This document shows, piece after piece, positions 1-10,268 of a stretch of DNA of 64,000 nt. Made by a program: the position numbers and the translations under genes. The stretch's first letter is position 1. The number at the start of each line of letters is the position of its first letter. A model generated the notes under the pieces. That model made no database searches. It was not told the origin of the DNA and worked only from the letters and a program-made list of their open reading frames with translations. Source of the DNA: Candidatus Cloacimonetes bacterium HGW-Cloacimonetes-2 (lineage in GTDB: Bacteria; Cloacimonadota; Cloacimonadia; Cloacimonadales; Cloacimonadaceae); the NCBI GenBank assembly GCA_002842035.1, contig PHBP01000002.1:1-64000 (forward strand), given 5' to 3'.

Positions 1-3000
1 TCCGGGGGCAGGAGTGAAAACCACTGCTGGAAGCTGTACCTGGCCGGTCACTGTGTATGTAGCGGTATAGACAGGGCTGGGTATCCAATCTGTCTTGAAT
101 CCCCTTACCGTAATCGTTACCGAGCTATTCAGAGCTATATCAAACGGAGTAGTGTACACCGGTGAATCAGTCGTAGGTGCAGAACCATCCAGCGTATAAT
201 GAACACTTGCATCTGCCGGGAAGTATGCACCAACGACACTGACCGTCTGTGCTGTGTTATATGTTCCGGATGGCAGGCTAAAGACAGGATCAGATATGGT
301 AACCCGACCTGTGATATTATACGTTTCCTGGGTAATAGCGCTGGGAGCCCATCCAGATTTGAAAGCTCTGGCTTTAATTGTTGTGATTGTGTTATGTGCC
401 AGAGCAATACCGGCATTGTAAACAGGAGACAGAGCCGTGGGATCACTACCATCAGTGGTGTATCTGACAGTAGCTCCTTCGGTCGCGGTGCTCAGAACAA
501 CTGTTTGCATCGAAGTGTATGTTCCGCCGGCTGGTAGGAATGTTACATCCGCAACAGAGCCGGTCACAATATAAGTACCGGCTGCCATCTGAGAGTTGTT
601 CCATCCGTCCTTGAAGGCGATGGCTTTGACAGTAGTGGTAGAATCCAAAGGCAGAGCAAACGGTGCCAGATATGGCATTCCATTGGTCAGGCTTGGATCA
701 CTGCCATCCAAAGTGTAGATAATCAAGCTACCGGGAGTAGTGGTCACGATCGTAATCGTGGGGGAGTAGGTATAAGTTCCGGGAGCGGGGAAGAGCTGCG
801 GAGTCTGCACGGTCTCAACCGGAATGAAGATCACATAGCTGGCGTTATTGATGAGTGAGTTTTCCCATCCGGCACGATAAGCTATCGCCTTGATGGTCGT
901 AGTGCTGGTTATTGTGATAGCTCCCGAGTAGAGAGTACCATTTAGGTTTGAAGGCTCAGTTCCATCCAGTGTATAATAGATATTTGCCAGAGGTGTTGTA
1001 GTCGTAATCACTACATCGACAGAGTTGTTGTAAACGCCACCGACCGGAGTGAAGAGGGGGGTGGCAACGGTCTGAACCGGTAGGATGATCACATAGTTGG
1101 CAAGCGAGATCGGAGAATCAACCCAGCCTGCCAGATAGGCATAAGCTCTGATCTGTGTAGTTGAATTGATGCTGATCGGACCTGCATAATCCATACCGTT
1201 CACTGCATCCGGATTAGTACCATCAAGAGTATAACGGATAGTTGCACCAGGAGTCGTAACGCTGATACTGACTAACTGGCTGGAATCATATACTCCGGAG
1301 GGCAGGCTAAAGATCGGAGCTGCTACCACAGGCAGCGGTATATCGATAATATAGTTTGCGGCTGTGATCACAGAAGGATGCCAGCCTGTTCTGTAGGCAA
1401 TTGCTTTGATCAGAGTATCATCAGTAAGATTGATCAATCCGGCATAAAGCGTGCCACTGATATTATCAGGATCAGTTCCATTGAGCGTATAATATACATC
1501 AGCCAAAGCTGTAGGTGTGCTGAGGGCTATGTTCTGAGCGCTATTATAGCTGCCTTGGTTGGGATTAAATCCTACAGGTCTCACATAGAGCTCATAGTTT
1601 GCTGTAGCTACATTGGAAGGCATCCAATTATTGCGATATGCCTTGGCTTTGAGAGTCGTAATCTGAGTAACGGGAATCGGTGCCACATAGATAAATCCAT
1701 TGATGTCGCTTGGTTCCGATCCATCAGTTGTATAGTAGATTGTTGCATCAGCAGGGAAGGTGTTTATAGCTACCATCAGCTCATCGTAGTAGTTTCCACC
1801 CGGAACTGAGAAGACCGGTGTACTGACTGGACCGTTGATGATATACTCAGCTTGGATAATCGATGATGAAATCCAGTTGTTCTTCACTGCTATCACTTTG
1901 ATATTGGTGTTCACAGCGATTGTGATAGGATTACCATCGTACACGATTCCATTTCCTACCGCGGGATCAGTGCCATCAGTAGTATAGATGATTGTGGCTC
2001 CCGGAGTATTAACAGTGAGGCTCAGACTTTGTGCATTGGGATATGCACCGGAGCTCAGACTGAGCTGGGGATTCCTAACCACAAAGAAGTACTCCGCAGA
2101 GGCTTCCGCAGAATTCAACCAACCCGCTTTGATAGCGATTGCTCTGATCCTGGTGTATTCAGTGACAGGAATAGCTCCGGCATAGATAGTTCCATTTCCT
2201 ACTGCAGGCGCGGAACCATCGGTCGTATAGATGATAGTTGCGTCAGCAGGGATGGCTGTGATGATTACAGATTGATCTGCGTTGTAGTATCCACCAGCCG
2301 GTGAAAAGACAGGTGTACTTACGAAGCCATTTATCACATACACTGCAGTATTAACGTTTGAATCCAACCAATCTGCCAGGTAAGCATACGCTTTCAAAGT
2401 AGTATTGTTGGAAATCGTAACAGGAGCAAGATAGACAGAGCCATTAACCAGGCTGGGCTCGGTTCCGTCTGTCGTATAGACAATCGTTGCACCGGGTGTT
2501 GTAGTAGATATTGTAACGGTTTGCGCACTTGCATACTGGCCGGCACCGGGACTAAAGACCGGCATCGCAACCTGACCGGTGATGTTGTACTGTGCACTAA
2601 CGATTGCGCTGGAGTTCCATCCGGCTTTGATAGCAATAGCTCTCAGCAATGTATTTGCAGAGATATTGATGGGAGTCCCTGCGACATACAGAGTTCCATT
2701 TACTTCAGAAGGAGCGCTGCCATCAGTCGTGTAATAAATACTGGCATCAGGCGGATTGACCGAAATATATACGTTTACAGGGCTGGTATAAGTCCCTGCT
2801 CCAGGTGTAAAGACAGGAGCGGCAACGATACCGAAGATAGTATAATCTGCAGTTGTAATAGCCGATTCACGCCAGTTTGTGAGGTAAGCTCTGGCTCTCA
2901 GAGTAGAGCTGGTGGCAATATTAACCGGACCAGTATAGTCGAAACCATTAACCAGGCTGGGCTCTGTACCATCCAGGGTATAGCGGATGGTGGCACCGGC

Positions 3001-5784
3001 TGTTCCGGTTGTGATGATTACGTTCTGTGCGGCAGCATAGCTTCCGCCTCCGGGGTTGAAGACCGGCGCTGCAACTGTTCCTGTGACATTATAAGCTCTC
3101 TGAGATATTGAAGATGTCTGCCAGCCAACCTTCCAGGCAATTGCCCGGATGGTCATTGCTTGCTGGTGCCCAACGGGTATTCCGATGGCATCATCATATA
3201 AAGTCGAGGCTGTCGTAGGCTCTGTGCCATCCGTAGTATAATGGATTGATGCATCAGGAACTGAAGGAACTGAAAGCCTTACGGTGATCGGATCGGGATA
3301 AGTTCCGGCAGGCAGGTTGAAGGTCGGAGCAGGCAAGACGCCTACGCTGTAGTAACCATCCCTGATCAAGCTGGGCGTCCAGTGTTCTTTGTAAGCACGG
3401 GCTCTGATATGATGCTGCCCAGCTGGCAGGTTCACTGCCCCAGTATAGAGGTATGAATCGGGTGATTCAGAGGCAGGCAGTGGATCTGCTCCATTGAGCG
3501 TATAATATATGGTTGTTCCATCAAGCAGCGTGGATATGCTTACATTTATAGCAGTCGGATAGCTACCGGGAGTAGGACTGAAGGTAGGAGTATCAACCTG
3601 TCCGGTAATCGTAAACATTCCGCTGTAGATTTCGCTGGGACAGATATCGGGATACTGTGCCAATACCTTTACCAAGGTAGTCTGATGCACCATAAACGGC
3701 CCGGTATAAAGCAGGGCAGGATTCTCGGTGGGGTCAGTGCCGTCAATGGTATAATACACGGCAGCACCTGCAGGATTGGTGCTTGTGCTGATCGTTACCA
3801 GATGTCCGCTGATACTATATCCGGGAGCCGGATCAAAGATAGATCCATTGGCAAAAGGAAGGATAGAGGTTCTGGTGCGGACATCGTAGAAATACGTAAA
3901 AGTCTGGCTGGGCAGCCAATCCGGATTATAAGCCCTGATCCTGATCCAGGTGGGGCAAGTGAGCTCAATCACAGAGCCCGTTGTGTAGATAAAGGAATTA
4001 GGATTGCTCGGACCAGGTACGCTATTATCCAGGGTGTAATACAACGTAGCCGAAGGAGGCGTCATCGTAACTCCCTGAATCAATAGCGGAATGAAATCCC
4101 CGGGCTCGACCGTAAGCCAAGTGCCTTCAGCAGGAGGTAAAGGATTCATTGTATGGCTATTGATAGTCACCACACCCGTTACATTGTACTGGTGTGTGAT
4201 GATATTGCTATTAATCCAATCAGCTCTGGTGGCAATGGCTTTGATGGTCATCGAGCTCTGTGTAGGCACAGGGATAGGAGCGAGATATAAAGAAGTTCCG
4301 GGTGCTCCGGGAACTGGATCGCTGCCATCGGTAGTATAATAAATCGATGCTCCCAGATTGGGGCAAGAGAGCTCGACATTGGTGAGCGAGTAATACAATC
4401 CGCCGACCGGATTGAAGACAGGATCAGCCACGCGACCTGTGATTCGGTAATTGAAGCTTACTACTTGCGAAGGCGGGAACGAAGGATGGGTAAAGAAAGC
4501 TTTGATTGTGACAAAGTTCTCGATATTACCCAGAGCCGGGATATCGATCGGCTGCATATAGACAGGCGATCCCGAAGTAGGTATCGTGCCGTCAGTTGAA
4601 TAATAAATCGTAGCACCTTCAAATCCGGCTGGAGGCATAAGGCTTACGCTGATGCCGTGATCAAAGACACCCCCCCAGGGATTGAACAGAGGTCCGACGG
4701 GGCTTACGCTGATGTTCCAGGTAACACTATCGGATTCTAAACCGTCTGATACCGTATAAGTCAGCGAATATACACCTGGAATATCAAAGAGGTGATTCAG
4801 GGTAGTGGTCGTGGAGAGTTCTGTAGAGAAAGGCACTCCGTACAAGCTGCCACTCAATACCCAGCTATGCGTGAGTGTATTCATATCGAGATCACTCACG
4901 GCTACACTGAAGTTTACCGTATCGTTCTGGTTCACCGAAAGATTAAGATTGGCAGGCAGATAGGAATCTATCGTGGGCGGATCGTTGGTCGGAGTCACCA
5001 CTACCGTTATCTGTACTGCAGTGAAAGCATTGGACTGCCTATCTACGGCTGTAACGATAAAGTTCTTTATGCCATTGAAATTGTCCCGGGGGCTAAAGGT
5101 AACAAGGTTGCCATTGATCCCGGGAGCTTGACTTACATTGATGGAGTAGGGAAAGCTGATTTCAGTTTGCGTTACAAACAGGTCATAGTTTGTGGGAGCG
5201 GAGTCAATACATGTCACATAGTCGTGGAAATCGACTGTTATAACGTGATCTTCTTCAACGTAGAAAGTATTGGCAACCGGAAGATTCGCCACGATAGGTG
5301 CATCGGGAACTGATGTGACGTTGATCCTGAGAATTGCTGTGAAAGGCTCGCTATGAGTACCATCCAGATAGTCCTCATACAGAGAAACAGCTATCAGCTC
5401 AGAGCCATACCAGTGCTGGGGCCTCGGTTCAAACCTGATAATCCTGCGATTGATAGGATCCGGAAATGTAATGATAAAGTGCTCCGGATTGCTGGTAAGA
5501 ATCACCAGATTGTTCACATCGGTATATGAACCGGGGTTTAGGTATTCGGTAAAATCCTTAACCCATGGTACATCTTCATAGAATCTCTCCGTCCCTGCCG
5601 GTAAATTGTAGGGCGAAGAAGGAAAGTTGAAAGATGGTCCGCGCACCAATTCGTTGCGACGGCTAACTTCCGAGAGTACTTCAGGTGTAAATTCGGAACC
5701 CCTTAGTTTCAGGAAATCCGTTGCCTCGGCAAACAAGCCAAATACGGCAATCAACACCATTGCTACCAGGAAAGCTTTCTTCAT
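1..5784 (-). CDS. Giant secreted repeat protein (5' part; chitobiase/hexosaminidase C-terminal-type repeats)
   Basis: The frame starts at an ATG at 5784 behind GAGGAG and stays open to base 1, so at least 1928 codons are present and the C-terminus lies outside the window. Residues 1-20 look like a signal peptide (MKKAFLVAMVLIAVFGLFA). Residues about 20-360 look like Ig/cadherin-type modules, with a phrase NDPPTIDSYLP typical of tandem bacterial Ig domains. From about residue 365 the protein is at least 18 repeats of about 86 residues. Each has a core like IYYTTDGSEPS, then NGxxY, then TTIKAIAYxxGWxxS, which matches the Fn3-associated/CHB_HEX_C_1 family. These domains are known as non-catalytic beta-sandwich modules. 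No enzyme domain is visible. It is probably a cell-surface or adhesive protein, perhaps with a sorting domain at the unseen end. Confidence 0.85.
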   Translation of the reverse strand, partial: MKKAFLVAMVLIAVFGLFAEATDFLKLRGSEFTPEVLSEVSRRNELVRGPSFNFPSSPYNLPAGTERFYEDVPWVKDFTEYLNPGSYTDVNNLVILTSNPEHFIITFPDPINRRIIRFEPRPQHWYGSELIAVSLYEDYLDGTHSEPFTAILRINVTSVPDAPIVANLPVANTFYVEEDHVITVDFHDYVTCIDSAPTNYDLFVTQTEISFPYSINVSQAPGINGNLVTFSPRDNFNGIKNFIVTAVDRQSNAFTAVQITVVVTPTNDPPTIDSYLPANLNLSVNQNDTVNFSVAVSDLDMNTLTHSWVLSGSLYGVPFSTELSTTTTLNHLFDIPGVYSLTYTVSDGLESDSVTWNISVSPVGPLFNPWGGVFDHGISVSLMPPAGFEGATIYYSTDGTIPTSGSPVYMQPIDIPALGNIENFVTIKAFFTHPSFPPSQVVSFNYRITGRVADPVFNPVGGLYYSLTNVELSCPNLGASIYYTTDGSDPVPGAPGTSLYLAPIPVPTQSSMTIKAIATRADWINSNIITHQYNVTGVVTINSHTMNPLPPAEGTWLTVEPGDFIPLLIQGVTMTPPSATLYYTLDNSVPGPSNPNSFIYTTGSVIELTCPTWIRIRAYNPDWLPSQTFTYFYDVRTRTSILPFANGSIFDPAPGYSISGHLVTISTSTNPAGAAVYYTIDGTDPTENPALLYTGPFMVHQTTLVKVLAQYPDICPSEIYSGMFTITGQVDTPTFSPTPGSYPTAINVSISTLLDGTTIYYTLNGADPLPASESPDSYLYTGAVNLPAGQHHIRARAYKEHWTPSLIRDGYYSVGVLPAPTFNLPAGTYPDPITVRLSVPSVPDASIHYTTDGTEPTTASTLYDDAIGIPVGHQQAMTIRAIAWKVGWQTSSISQRAYNVTGTVAAPVFNPGGGSYAAAQNVIITTGTAGATIRYTLDGTEPSLVNGFDYTGPVNIATSSTLRARAYLTNWRESAITTADYTIFGIVAAPVFTPGAGTYTSPVNVYISVNPPDASIYYTTDGSAPSEVNGTLYVAGTPINISANTLLRAIAIKAGWNSSAIVSAQYNITGQVAMPVFSPGAGQYASAQTVTISTTTPGATIVYTTDGTEPSLVNGSVYLAPVTISNNTTLKAYAYLADWLDSNVNTAVYVINGFVSTPVFSPAGGYYNADQSVIITAIPADATIIYTTDGSAPAVGNGTIYAGAIPVTEYTRIRAIAIKAGWLNSAEASAEYFFVVRNPQLSLSSGAYPNAQSLSLTVNTPGATIIYTTDGTDPAVGNGIVYDGNPITIAVNTNIKVIAVKNNWISSSIIQAEYIINGPVSTPVFSVPGGNYYDELMVAINTFPADATIYYTTDGSEPSDINGFIYVAPIPVTQITTLKAKAYRNNWMPSNVATANYELYVRPVGFNPNQGSYNSAQNIALSTPTALADVYYTLNGTDPDNISGTLYAGLINLTDDTLIKAIAYRTGWHPSVITAANYIIDIPLPVVAAPIFSLPSGVYDSSQLVSISVTTPGATIRYTLDGTNPDAVNGMDYAGPISINSTTQIRAYAYLAGWVDSPISLANYVIILPVQTVATPLFTPVGGVYNNSVDVVITTTTPLANIYYTLDGTEPSNLNGTLYSGAITITSTTTIKAIAYRAGWENSLINNASYVIFIPVETVQTPQLFPAPGTYTYSPTITIVTTTPGSLIIYTLDGSDPSLTNGMPYLAPFALPLDSTTTVKAIAFKDGWNNSQMAAGTYIVTGSVADVTFLPAGGTYTSMQTVVLSTATEGATVRYTTDGSDPTALSPVYNAGIALAHNTITTIKARAFKSGWAPSAITQETYNITGRVTISDPVFSLPSGTYNTAQTVSVVGAYFPADASVHYTLDGSAPTTDSPVYTTPFDIALNSSVTITVRGFKTDWIPSPVYTATYTVTGQVQLPAVVFTPAPG

Positions 5785-5917
5785 ATAGAAACTCCTCTTT
5801 TATTTCATAATTAATTCCAACTAAGTTCCACATTACGATCTTCTATTTCTTACTGCTCACTGCAAATAATTATCAAAGATGGTGTGGACAGAATTCGACA
5901 TCACACTATATCAAGCA

Positions 5918-5945
5918 AATATAGGAACTTAGCTCGACTTGTCAA
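5918..5945 (-). promoter_or_regulatory. Promoter of the giant repeat-protein gene
   Basis: On the minus strand TTGACA (5945-5940) is followed after 16 bases by TATATT (5923-5918). This is close to the sigma70 consensus and is the best promoter match I found in the window. It would give a leader of roughly 120-130 nt before the ATG at 5784. The -10 region also reads TATATTTG, which fits the Bacteroidota-type TAnnTTTG element. Confidence 0.6.
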
Positions 5946-6258
5946 CTGTTTTTTTGTCCAAAAAACAAACCTAATAGTCTCTACGTTACTTAGGGCTTGA
6001 AGATATATTATTCAGCCCGTTTTGGTGTGCAAGCAAAAGCTTTGTTTACATACTACTAATAAGCCTTGAGCGCTGTTGATAATTATATACAGCCACCACA
6101 AGAGGGTTCAAAACCGAGACATATTGACCAATGAAACTAATTGCCATTCTGCTAGTTCTTTGATGTCAATTTCACTACCTCAATTCCCAAAGCTGAACCA
6201 AGCGTGCAAATACCAGAGATCGAGTCCTTTTTGCCCTCTCAATGAATGAAACGGTCTT

Positions 6259-6340
6259 AAAGCATTGCAATACAGCCAGATCATTCTTGTTCATCCAGGA
6301 TAGAAGCAGGATAGAAGCAGGATAGAAGCATCCTATCAAT
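6259..6340 (+). repeat. Dispersed 11-bp-unit intergenic element, copy 1
   Basis: A 29-nt head (6271-6299, TACAGCC...CATCCAGG) leads into three perfect units AGGATAGAAGC (6297-6307, 6308-6318, 6319-6329) and a closing ATCCTATC. The last unit and the closing bases form AGGAT/ATCCT (6319-6323 with 6330-6334) around a 6-nt loop. Bases 6296-6339 are identical over 44 nt to copy 3 at 25545-25588 in inverted orientation. The 11-bp period excludes coding. It lies in the 749-bp gap between the DUF2723 gene and the promoter of the giant gene. The rest of that gap (about 5946-6258) shows no gene that I can support. Confidence 0.85.
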
Positions 6341-6402
6341 AGGGGCGCTTGCTATATCTCACCTTAGACTTGACTGCGCAATTCTATCAGTTTACTGGCA
6401 CG

Positions 6403-6436
6403 TATCTCCCACTTTGTGGGAGAATCGTGGGAGATA
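6403..6436 (+). repeat. GTGGGAGA inverted-repeat module, copy 1
   Basis: TATCTCCCAC (6403-6412) is perfectly complementary to GTGGGAGATA (6427-6436). An additional GTGGGAGA sits between them at 6416-6423, so two alternative hairpins share the left arm. The 32 bases 6405-6436 recur with one mismatch, inverted, at 43457-43488. Both copies lie on the same side of a dispersed 11-bp-unit element. The bases beyond are also similar (GAxCGAGCCTA), so the repeated unit is larger than the hairpin. Confidence 0.8.
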
Positions 6437-6486
6437 CATGGGAGAAACGTGCGACCGAGCCTAAGCAGAGGCTGGAGACAGGCAAA

Positions 6487-6512
6487 GAAAAAGCGGGATA
6501 TCAAATCCCGCT
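6487..6512 (-). terminator. Rho-independent terminator after the DUF2723 gene
   Basis: Read on the minus strand, AGCGGGAT, a 5-nt loop and ATCCCGCT (6512-6492) are followed by a run of T (6491-6487). It lies about 22 bases after the stop of the gene ending at 6534 and closes the operon that begins at 14421. Confidence 0.8.
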
Positions 6513-6533
6513 ATTATAGGCTATCTTTAGTTC

Positions 6534-9257
6534 TTACAGGCTATCTGCCGGGGGAGGTGCATCCAGAGCCTGGATGTATGGATTAATATCGTATTGCACT
6601 CGTCCTCTGGTTCTCTCCAGGACAGCTCTGGCCTCTGCCTTGCGATTGTACTGGTGCGCAACGCTGACCACCATCTGGGCATAGGAATTATCCAGCGGGA
6701 AGAATTGCATCCCTCGCTCTATGTAATACATTAGCTTCTCGGGATGGTTTTCCAGCATAAATCCTACTATGTAACCCGGATAGATCTGATCCGCCATAGG
6801 GTGGGTCATAATAGTCGAATCAATAAAGGCATCAAGCTGAGGCCAACGCCCAGCCTCACTGTAGTATGTTACGTAAAACTCAGTGAGTTTGATTTCGCTA
6901 TCGATGTACTTGCGGGCGCGCTCAATATACCTTTCGGCAGTAGCAAAGTCCTTGGTTTTGGTGAAGTGGATAGCTGCTTTCACAAATCCTGATCCATAGT
7001 TCATCACCAGACGGCGCATATTCTCATCTTTGTAAACATCGTCGTCTTCGATAGAGCGGTACTGATAGACCTTCTCGATATTATGAAGCAGGCGCGGGAT
7101 ATTGACCTGATCGACTCCTTCCGTGCTCACGACGCGAGCCACCATACCTTCATTTCGGGTAAAGTCTTCAAATCCGATATAGCTTTCGCAGGTGACCGCG
7201 AAGTAGATGGGGCGTTTACCAAAATTATCCTTGATGATCTGCATAACTGCCAGGTCAGAGATGCGGTAACCACGTTCGTTAGGACGCCACTTGGCTGTTT
7301 CGCCGTACTTGACGGTAAATTCCATCGGAGGGTTTGCACCCTCAGCGCTAATTCTTAGCTCCTGACTGATCTGCATTCTGTACATTTCGTCCAGAAGGGA
7401 ATCATCTATATTAAAGAGAATTCCTTCTTTATCTCTTATCTGTCTGATATACCAGGAGGTATTGAGCAGAGATAGATTGGCAATGGAGACGTCCTTTCGG
7501 ATGCCCTTGAGATACTGATTTTTGTAGTCCATTGCCTTTTGGATGGCCTGGGTACTGGCAGGAGTGGGGAAGATATCCGTTCCCTTGAGCACGGGAGTCT
7601 GATCAGCGTGTGGATCGGCAACCGCCTGTGCGTACCAAAGCGGGAAGGTGTCGTTGTCTCCATTGGTAAAGATGATAGCGTTTTCTTCCAGGGAATTGAG
7701 GAAGTTTACGCCATAATCCAATGCGATGTATTCTTTGGAACGATCGTGTACCTTGTATTGGCTTGCCATATTGCCCAATGCTAGAGCAATCATTACAGCC
7801 GCGATGACTATCCTGGCGGGCTTAGCTTTGGCAAGGCGCACCAGAGCAAGGGAACCGATACCCATCCAGATAGCCCACATATTGTAAGCGACCACAAAGA
7901 AATAATCACGATCGCGGACTTCGGCATTGGACATATTCATTACAAAGACCATAATGATGGTCGTAAGGATGATCACAGAGAAGAAGTAGCGGAAACTGTG
8001 GCGATTATTGATCTTTTGGAACCAAGCGCCGACAATGCCCAAGCCGGCTGTAAAGACTGCCGAAAGCCCGGCTATCAGCCAGATGGGGATCTTGAGAGCT
8101 TGATTGATGGTTTCCTGATGAAACCACTGAATCCCAAAATACCTCAGGAAGTGATATCCAATCTGATCTGTGAAGAAATTGCCCCGGCGTACCATAAATG
8201 AAGTCTCGCCATATTGCTTGCGCAAAACGTAGTCGCTGAACATAGTCAGGGTGCTGGGGTGACCTTCATTGATGAAAGGTCGATCAGCAGCTCTTACCAT
8301 CAGGAAGAGATGCGATGAAAGACCTGCCAGTACGAGCAGGATCGCCATCCCCCAGATACGTTTGTCAAAGATATCATTTAGCTCGATATATAGCAGGATG
8401 ATAGCGATGGTGGCAAAGCCCCATTTATCGAAATCATCGATCCGGACACCTTTGCCGATAGCTCCAAAGATCAGATAGCCAGCAAACATTGCCAGGGAGT
8501 AACCAAATACTTTGAGCCAGAAGTTTTCTGATGCTCTGCCCTTGAGAAAGAGGGGGTATGCTACAATAAAGAGCACTGCAGGAGCGATCTGCAGGGCTGT
8601 CTGGTGTACGCAAAAGCCCAGGAAAAAGAGATAGACGATCAAGAGAAGTATGTTTTGGCGGTCGTAATCTTCAGATTTTTCCACCCAGACCAATGTAAGC
8701 CAGAGGATAAGATTGACGAAAAAGACCAGTCCTGCATATACTTCTGCCTCGATTGCATTCATCCAGAAGGTGAATGAGAAAGCAGTAAGCAAGGCGGACA
8801 TCACACCGGCAAAGATCTTCTGCTTGTCGCCTACTTTGAACATAGAAGTAAGCTTTACAGTGATCAGATAGGTAAACATCACCGCAAAAGCCGAGGTGAG
8901 TCCGGAGAGGAAGGCGGCAATCACGGCATGCGAGAAGATACCTCCAAAGAGGGCGACAACCGCTCTGCCAAAGAGAATGTAAAAGGGATTTCCGGGAGGA
9001 TGTGGCACTCCCAAAATACTGATACAGGTGGCATATTCACCGCTATCCCAAAAGCTCATTGTGCGGGCTTGGGTAAGCATATAGATTAGGAGACTAAAGG
9101 CAAAGAGAGACCATGCTACGATGCGATTGAGCTTGTTGTTTGCCAGGGCTTGGGGTTTGATCACCTGGTCGTCTGCTACCTGCTGTGGTATTGGTTTCTC
9201 ATAGACTTTTGGCTTTTTACCTCTGGTATTGCTTGCAATAGAATTGGCTTTACTCAT
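6534..9257 (-). CDS. DUF2723 family multi-membrane protein, GT-C-like
   Basis: 907 residues. A basic N-terminal tail is followed by many hydrophobic segments up to about residue 490 and a soluble C-terminal part with helical, TPR-like character. The first extracytoplasmic loop has the DUF2723 signature WDSGEY (D71, E74) followed by PHPPGNP near residue 85. Around residue 540 is FTNGDNDTFPLWYAQ, also typical of the family. These proteins resemble GT-C glycosyltransferases of the protein O-mannosyltransferase type, and the early acidic pair sits where such enzymes carry catalytic acids. The donor and acceptor cannot be read from the sequence. The start follows GGAG by five bases, 12 bp after the permease gene, so it is last in the operon. 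Confidence 0.85.
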   Translation of the reverse strand: MSKANSIASNTRGKKPKVYEKPIPQQVADDQVIKPQALANNKLNRIVAWSLFAFSLLIYMLTQARTMSFWDSGEYATCISILGVPHPPGNPFYILFGRAVVALFGGIFSHAVIAAFLSGLTSAFAVMFTYLITVKLTSMFKVGDKQKIFAGVMSALLTAFSFTFWMNAIEAEVYAGLVFFVNLILWLTLVWVEKSEDYDRQNILLLIVYLFFLGFCVHQTALQIAPAVLFIVAYPLFLKGRASENFWLKVFGYSLAMFAGYLIFGAIGKGVRIDDFDKWGFATIAIILLYIELNDIFDKRIWGMAILLVLAGLSSHLFLMVRAADRPFINEGHPSTLTMFSDYVLRKQYGETSFMVRRGNFFTDQIGYHFLRYFGIQWFHQETINQALKIPIWLIAGLSAVFTAGLGIVGAWFQKINNRHSFRYFFSVIILTTIIMVFVMNMSNAEVRDRDYFFVVAYNMWAIWMGIGSLALVRLAKAKPARIVIAAVMIALALGNMASQYKVHDRSKEYIALDYGVNFLNSLEENAIIFTNGDNDTFPLWYAQAVADPHADQTPVLKGTDIFPTPASTQAIQKAMDYKNQYLKGIRKDVSIANLSLLNTSWYIRQIRDKEGILFNIDDSLLDEMYRMQISQELRISAEGANPPMEFTVKYGETAKWRPNERGYRISDLAVMQIIKDNFGKRPIYFAVTCESYIGFEDFTRNEGMVARVVSTEGVDQVNIPRLLHNIEKVYQYRSIEDDDVYKDENMRRLVMNYGSGFVKAAIHFTKTKDFATAERYIERARKYIDSEIKLTEFYVTYYSEAGRWPQLDAFIDSTIMTHPMADQIYPGYIVGFMLENHPEKLMYYIERGMQFFPLDNSYAQMVVSVAHQYNRKAEARAVLERTRGRVQYDINPYIQALDAPPPADSL

Positions 9258-9269
9258 CTATACTCCATA

Positions 9270-10256
9270 TTAATCTTTGAGGCCTGCTTTGGCGTAGCTG
9301 GCAATAATCTGTTTTTGGGCAAAGAAGAAGATAATCAGAATCGGCAATATACTGAATGCCGAAGCTGCCATCAAGAGAGTGGTCTGGGTGGAGGCTTCCT
9401 GATTGAAGTAACTCAAACCCACTTGTAATACGCGTAGTTCCGGACGGTTTGTCATCACCAATGGCCACATAAAGCTATTCCACGATCCGATCAGGGAAAA
9501 GACCGATGCAGTGGCAATGACTGATTTGGACAAGGGGATAATCAAACGCCAGAGCATTCCAAAGGTACTGCAACCATCGAGGGAGGCAGACTCGAAAAGC
9601 TCCTTTGGCAAGCTACGGAAGTGCTGCCTAAAGAGGAAGATAGTGAAAATGTTTACACACCAGGGGATGATCAGTGCCTGATATGTATCCAGCCAACTGA
9701 TCTTGTCCAATAGAATGTAGGAAGAGATCAGATAGATTGGTTCGGGAACCATCATCATACTAAGGAAGAGATAAAACAAGGCATCTTTGCCTTTGAATTC
9801 CATCCTGCCAAAGGCAAAAGCTGCGAGCATTGAGGTAATCAGCACACCGATCAGTGAAATAAAGGAAACTAATAGTGTGTTTGCAAAGTATGTGGCAAAA
9901 GGCACTTTCTTGAAAGCGCGGGTGAAATTGTCCCAATGAAGGGAGGGAACTTTCTTTACCTTGCGAACCTCGGAAGCAGGCACTCGCTTGTACTCGTCAA
10001 CTATGCGGTTATCTTTGTCCAGTGTGTGGATCACTGCTTCCTTGTTTTCTACCTGCACCAGAAGGATCTTATGATCTCCCGCAGGAGACTTCCATACGTG
10101 GTATTCCTCTTTGGGGACGAAGACAGAATCGTGCTTGTTAAACTCTGCTTGATTCATTAGCGAAGTCGAGATCATCCATACAAAAGGGACAACCATAAAG
10201 AGACCAAAGATGATCAGGAAGGTGTAGATAATCGTCATACGTATTGATTCGTTCAT
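9270..10256 (-). CDS. Carbohydrate ABC transporter permease, MalG type, with a loop insertion
   Basis: 328 residues of an inner-membrane subunit that would import a sugar with its partner encoded upstream. The EAA loop that contacts the ATPase is visible as ESASLDGCSTFGMLWRLIIP. The MalG-type C-terminus and SWNSFMWPLVM segment are also present. The odd part is residues about 51-104: an extra charged stretch of about 50 residues in the first periplasmic loop, between TSLMNQAEF and PSLHWDNFTRAF, where family members usually have about 20 residues. It may contact a binding protein or a sugar polymer. No substrate-binding protein or ATPase gene is in the window. The gap to the upstream permease is 12 bp. 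Confidence 0.9.
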   Translation of the reverse strand: MNESIRMTIIYTFLIIFGLFMVVPFVWMISTSLMNQAEFNKHDSVFVPKEEYHVWKSPAGDHKILLVQVENKEAVIHTLDKDNRIVDEYKRVPASEVRKVKKVPSLHWDNFTRAFKKVPFATYFANTLLVSFISLIGVLITSMLAAFAFGRMEFKGKDALFYLFLSMMMVPEPIYLISSYILLDKISWLDTYQALIIPWCVNIFTIFLFRQHFRSLPKELFESASLDGCSTFGMLWRLIIPLSKSVIATASVFSLIGSWNSFMWPLVMTNRPELRVLQVGLSYFNQEASTQTTLLMAASAFSILPILIIFFFAQKQIIASYAKAGLKD

Positions 10257-10268
10257 CTTTCTGCTCCT

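Noticed and set aside
1-5313. Several plus-strand open frames of 65-196 codons opposite the giant gene
   Set aside because: They have atypical composition, no ribosome-binding sites, and lie antisense to a continuous repeat-coding frame. They arise from the repeat codon pattern.
5946-6258. tRNA or small RNA genes in the 749-bp gap
   Set aside because: I found no cloverleaf arms or terminators that would support an RNA gene.
6296-6340. Possible CRISPR-like array in the 11-bp repeats
   Set aside because: The repeats are contiguous 11-bp units without spacers of 30-40 bp, and no cas gene is present.
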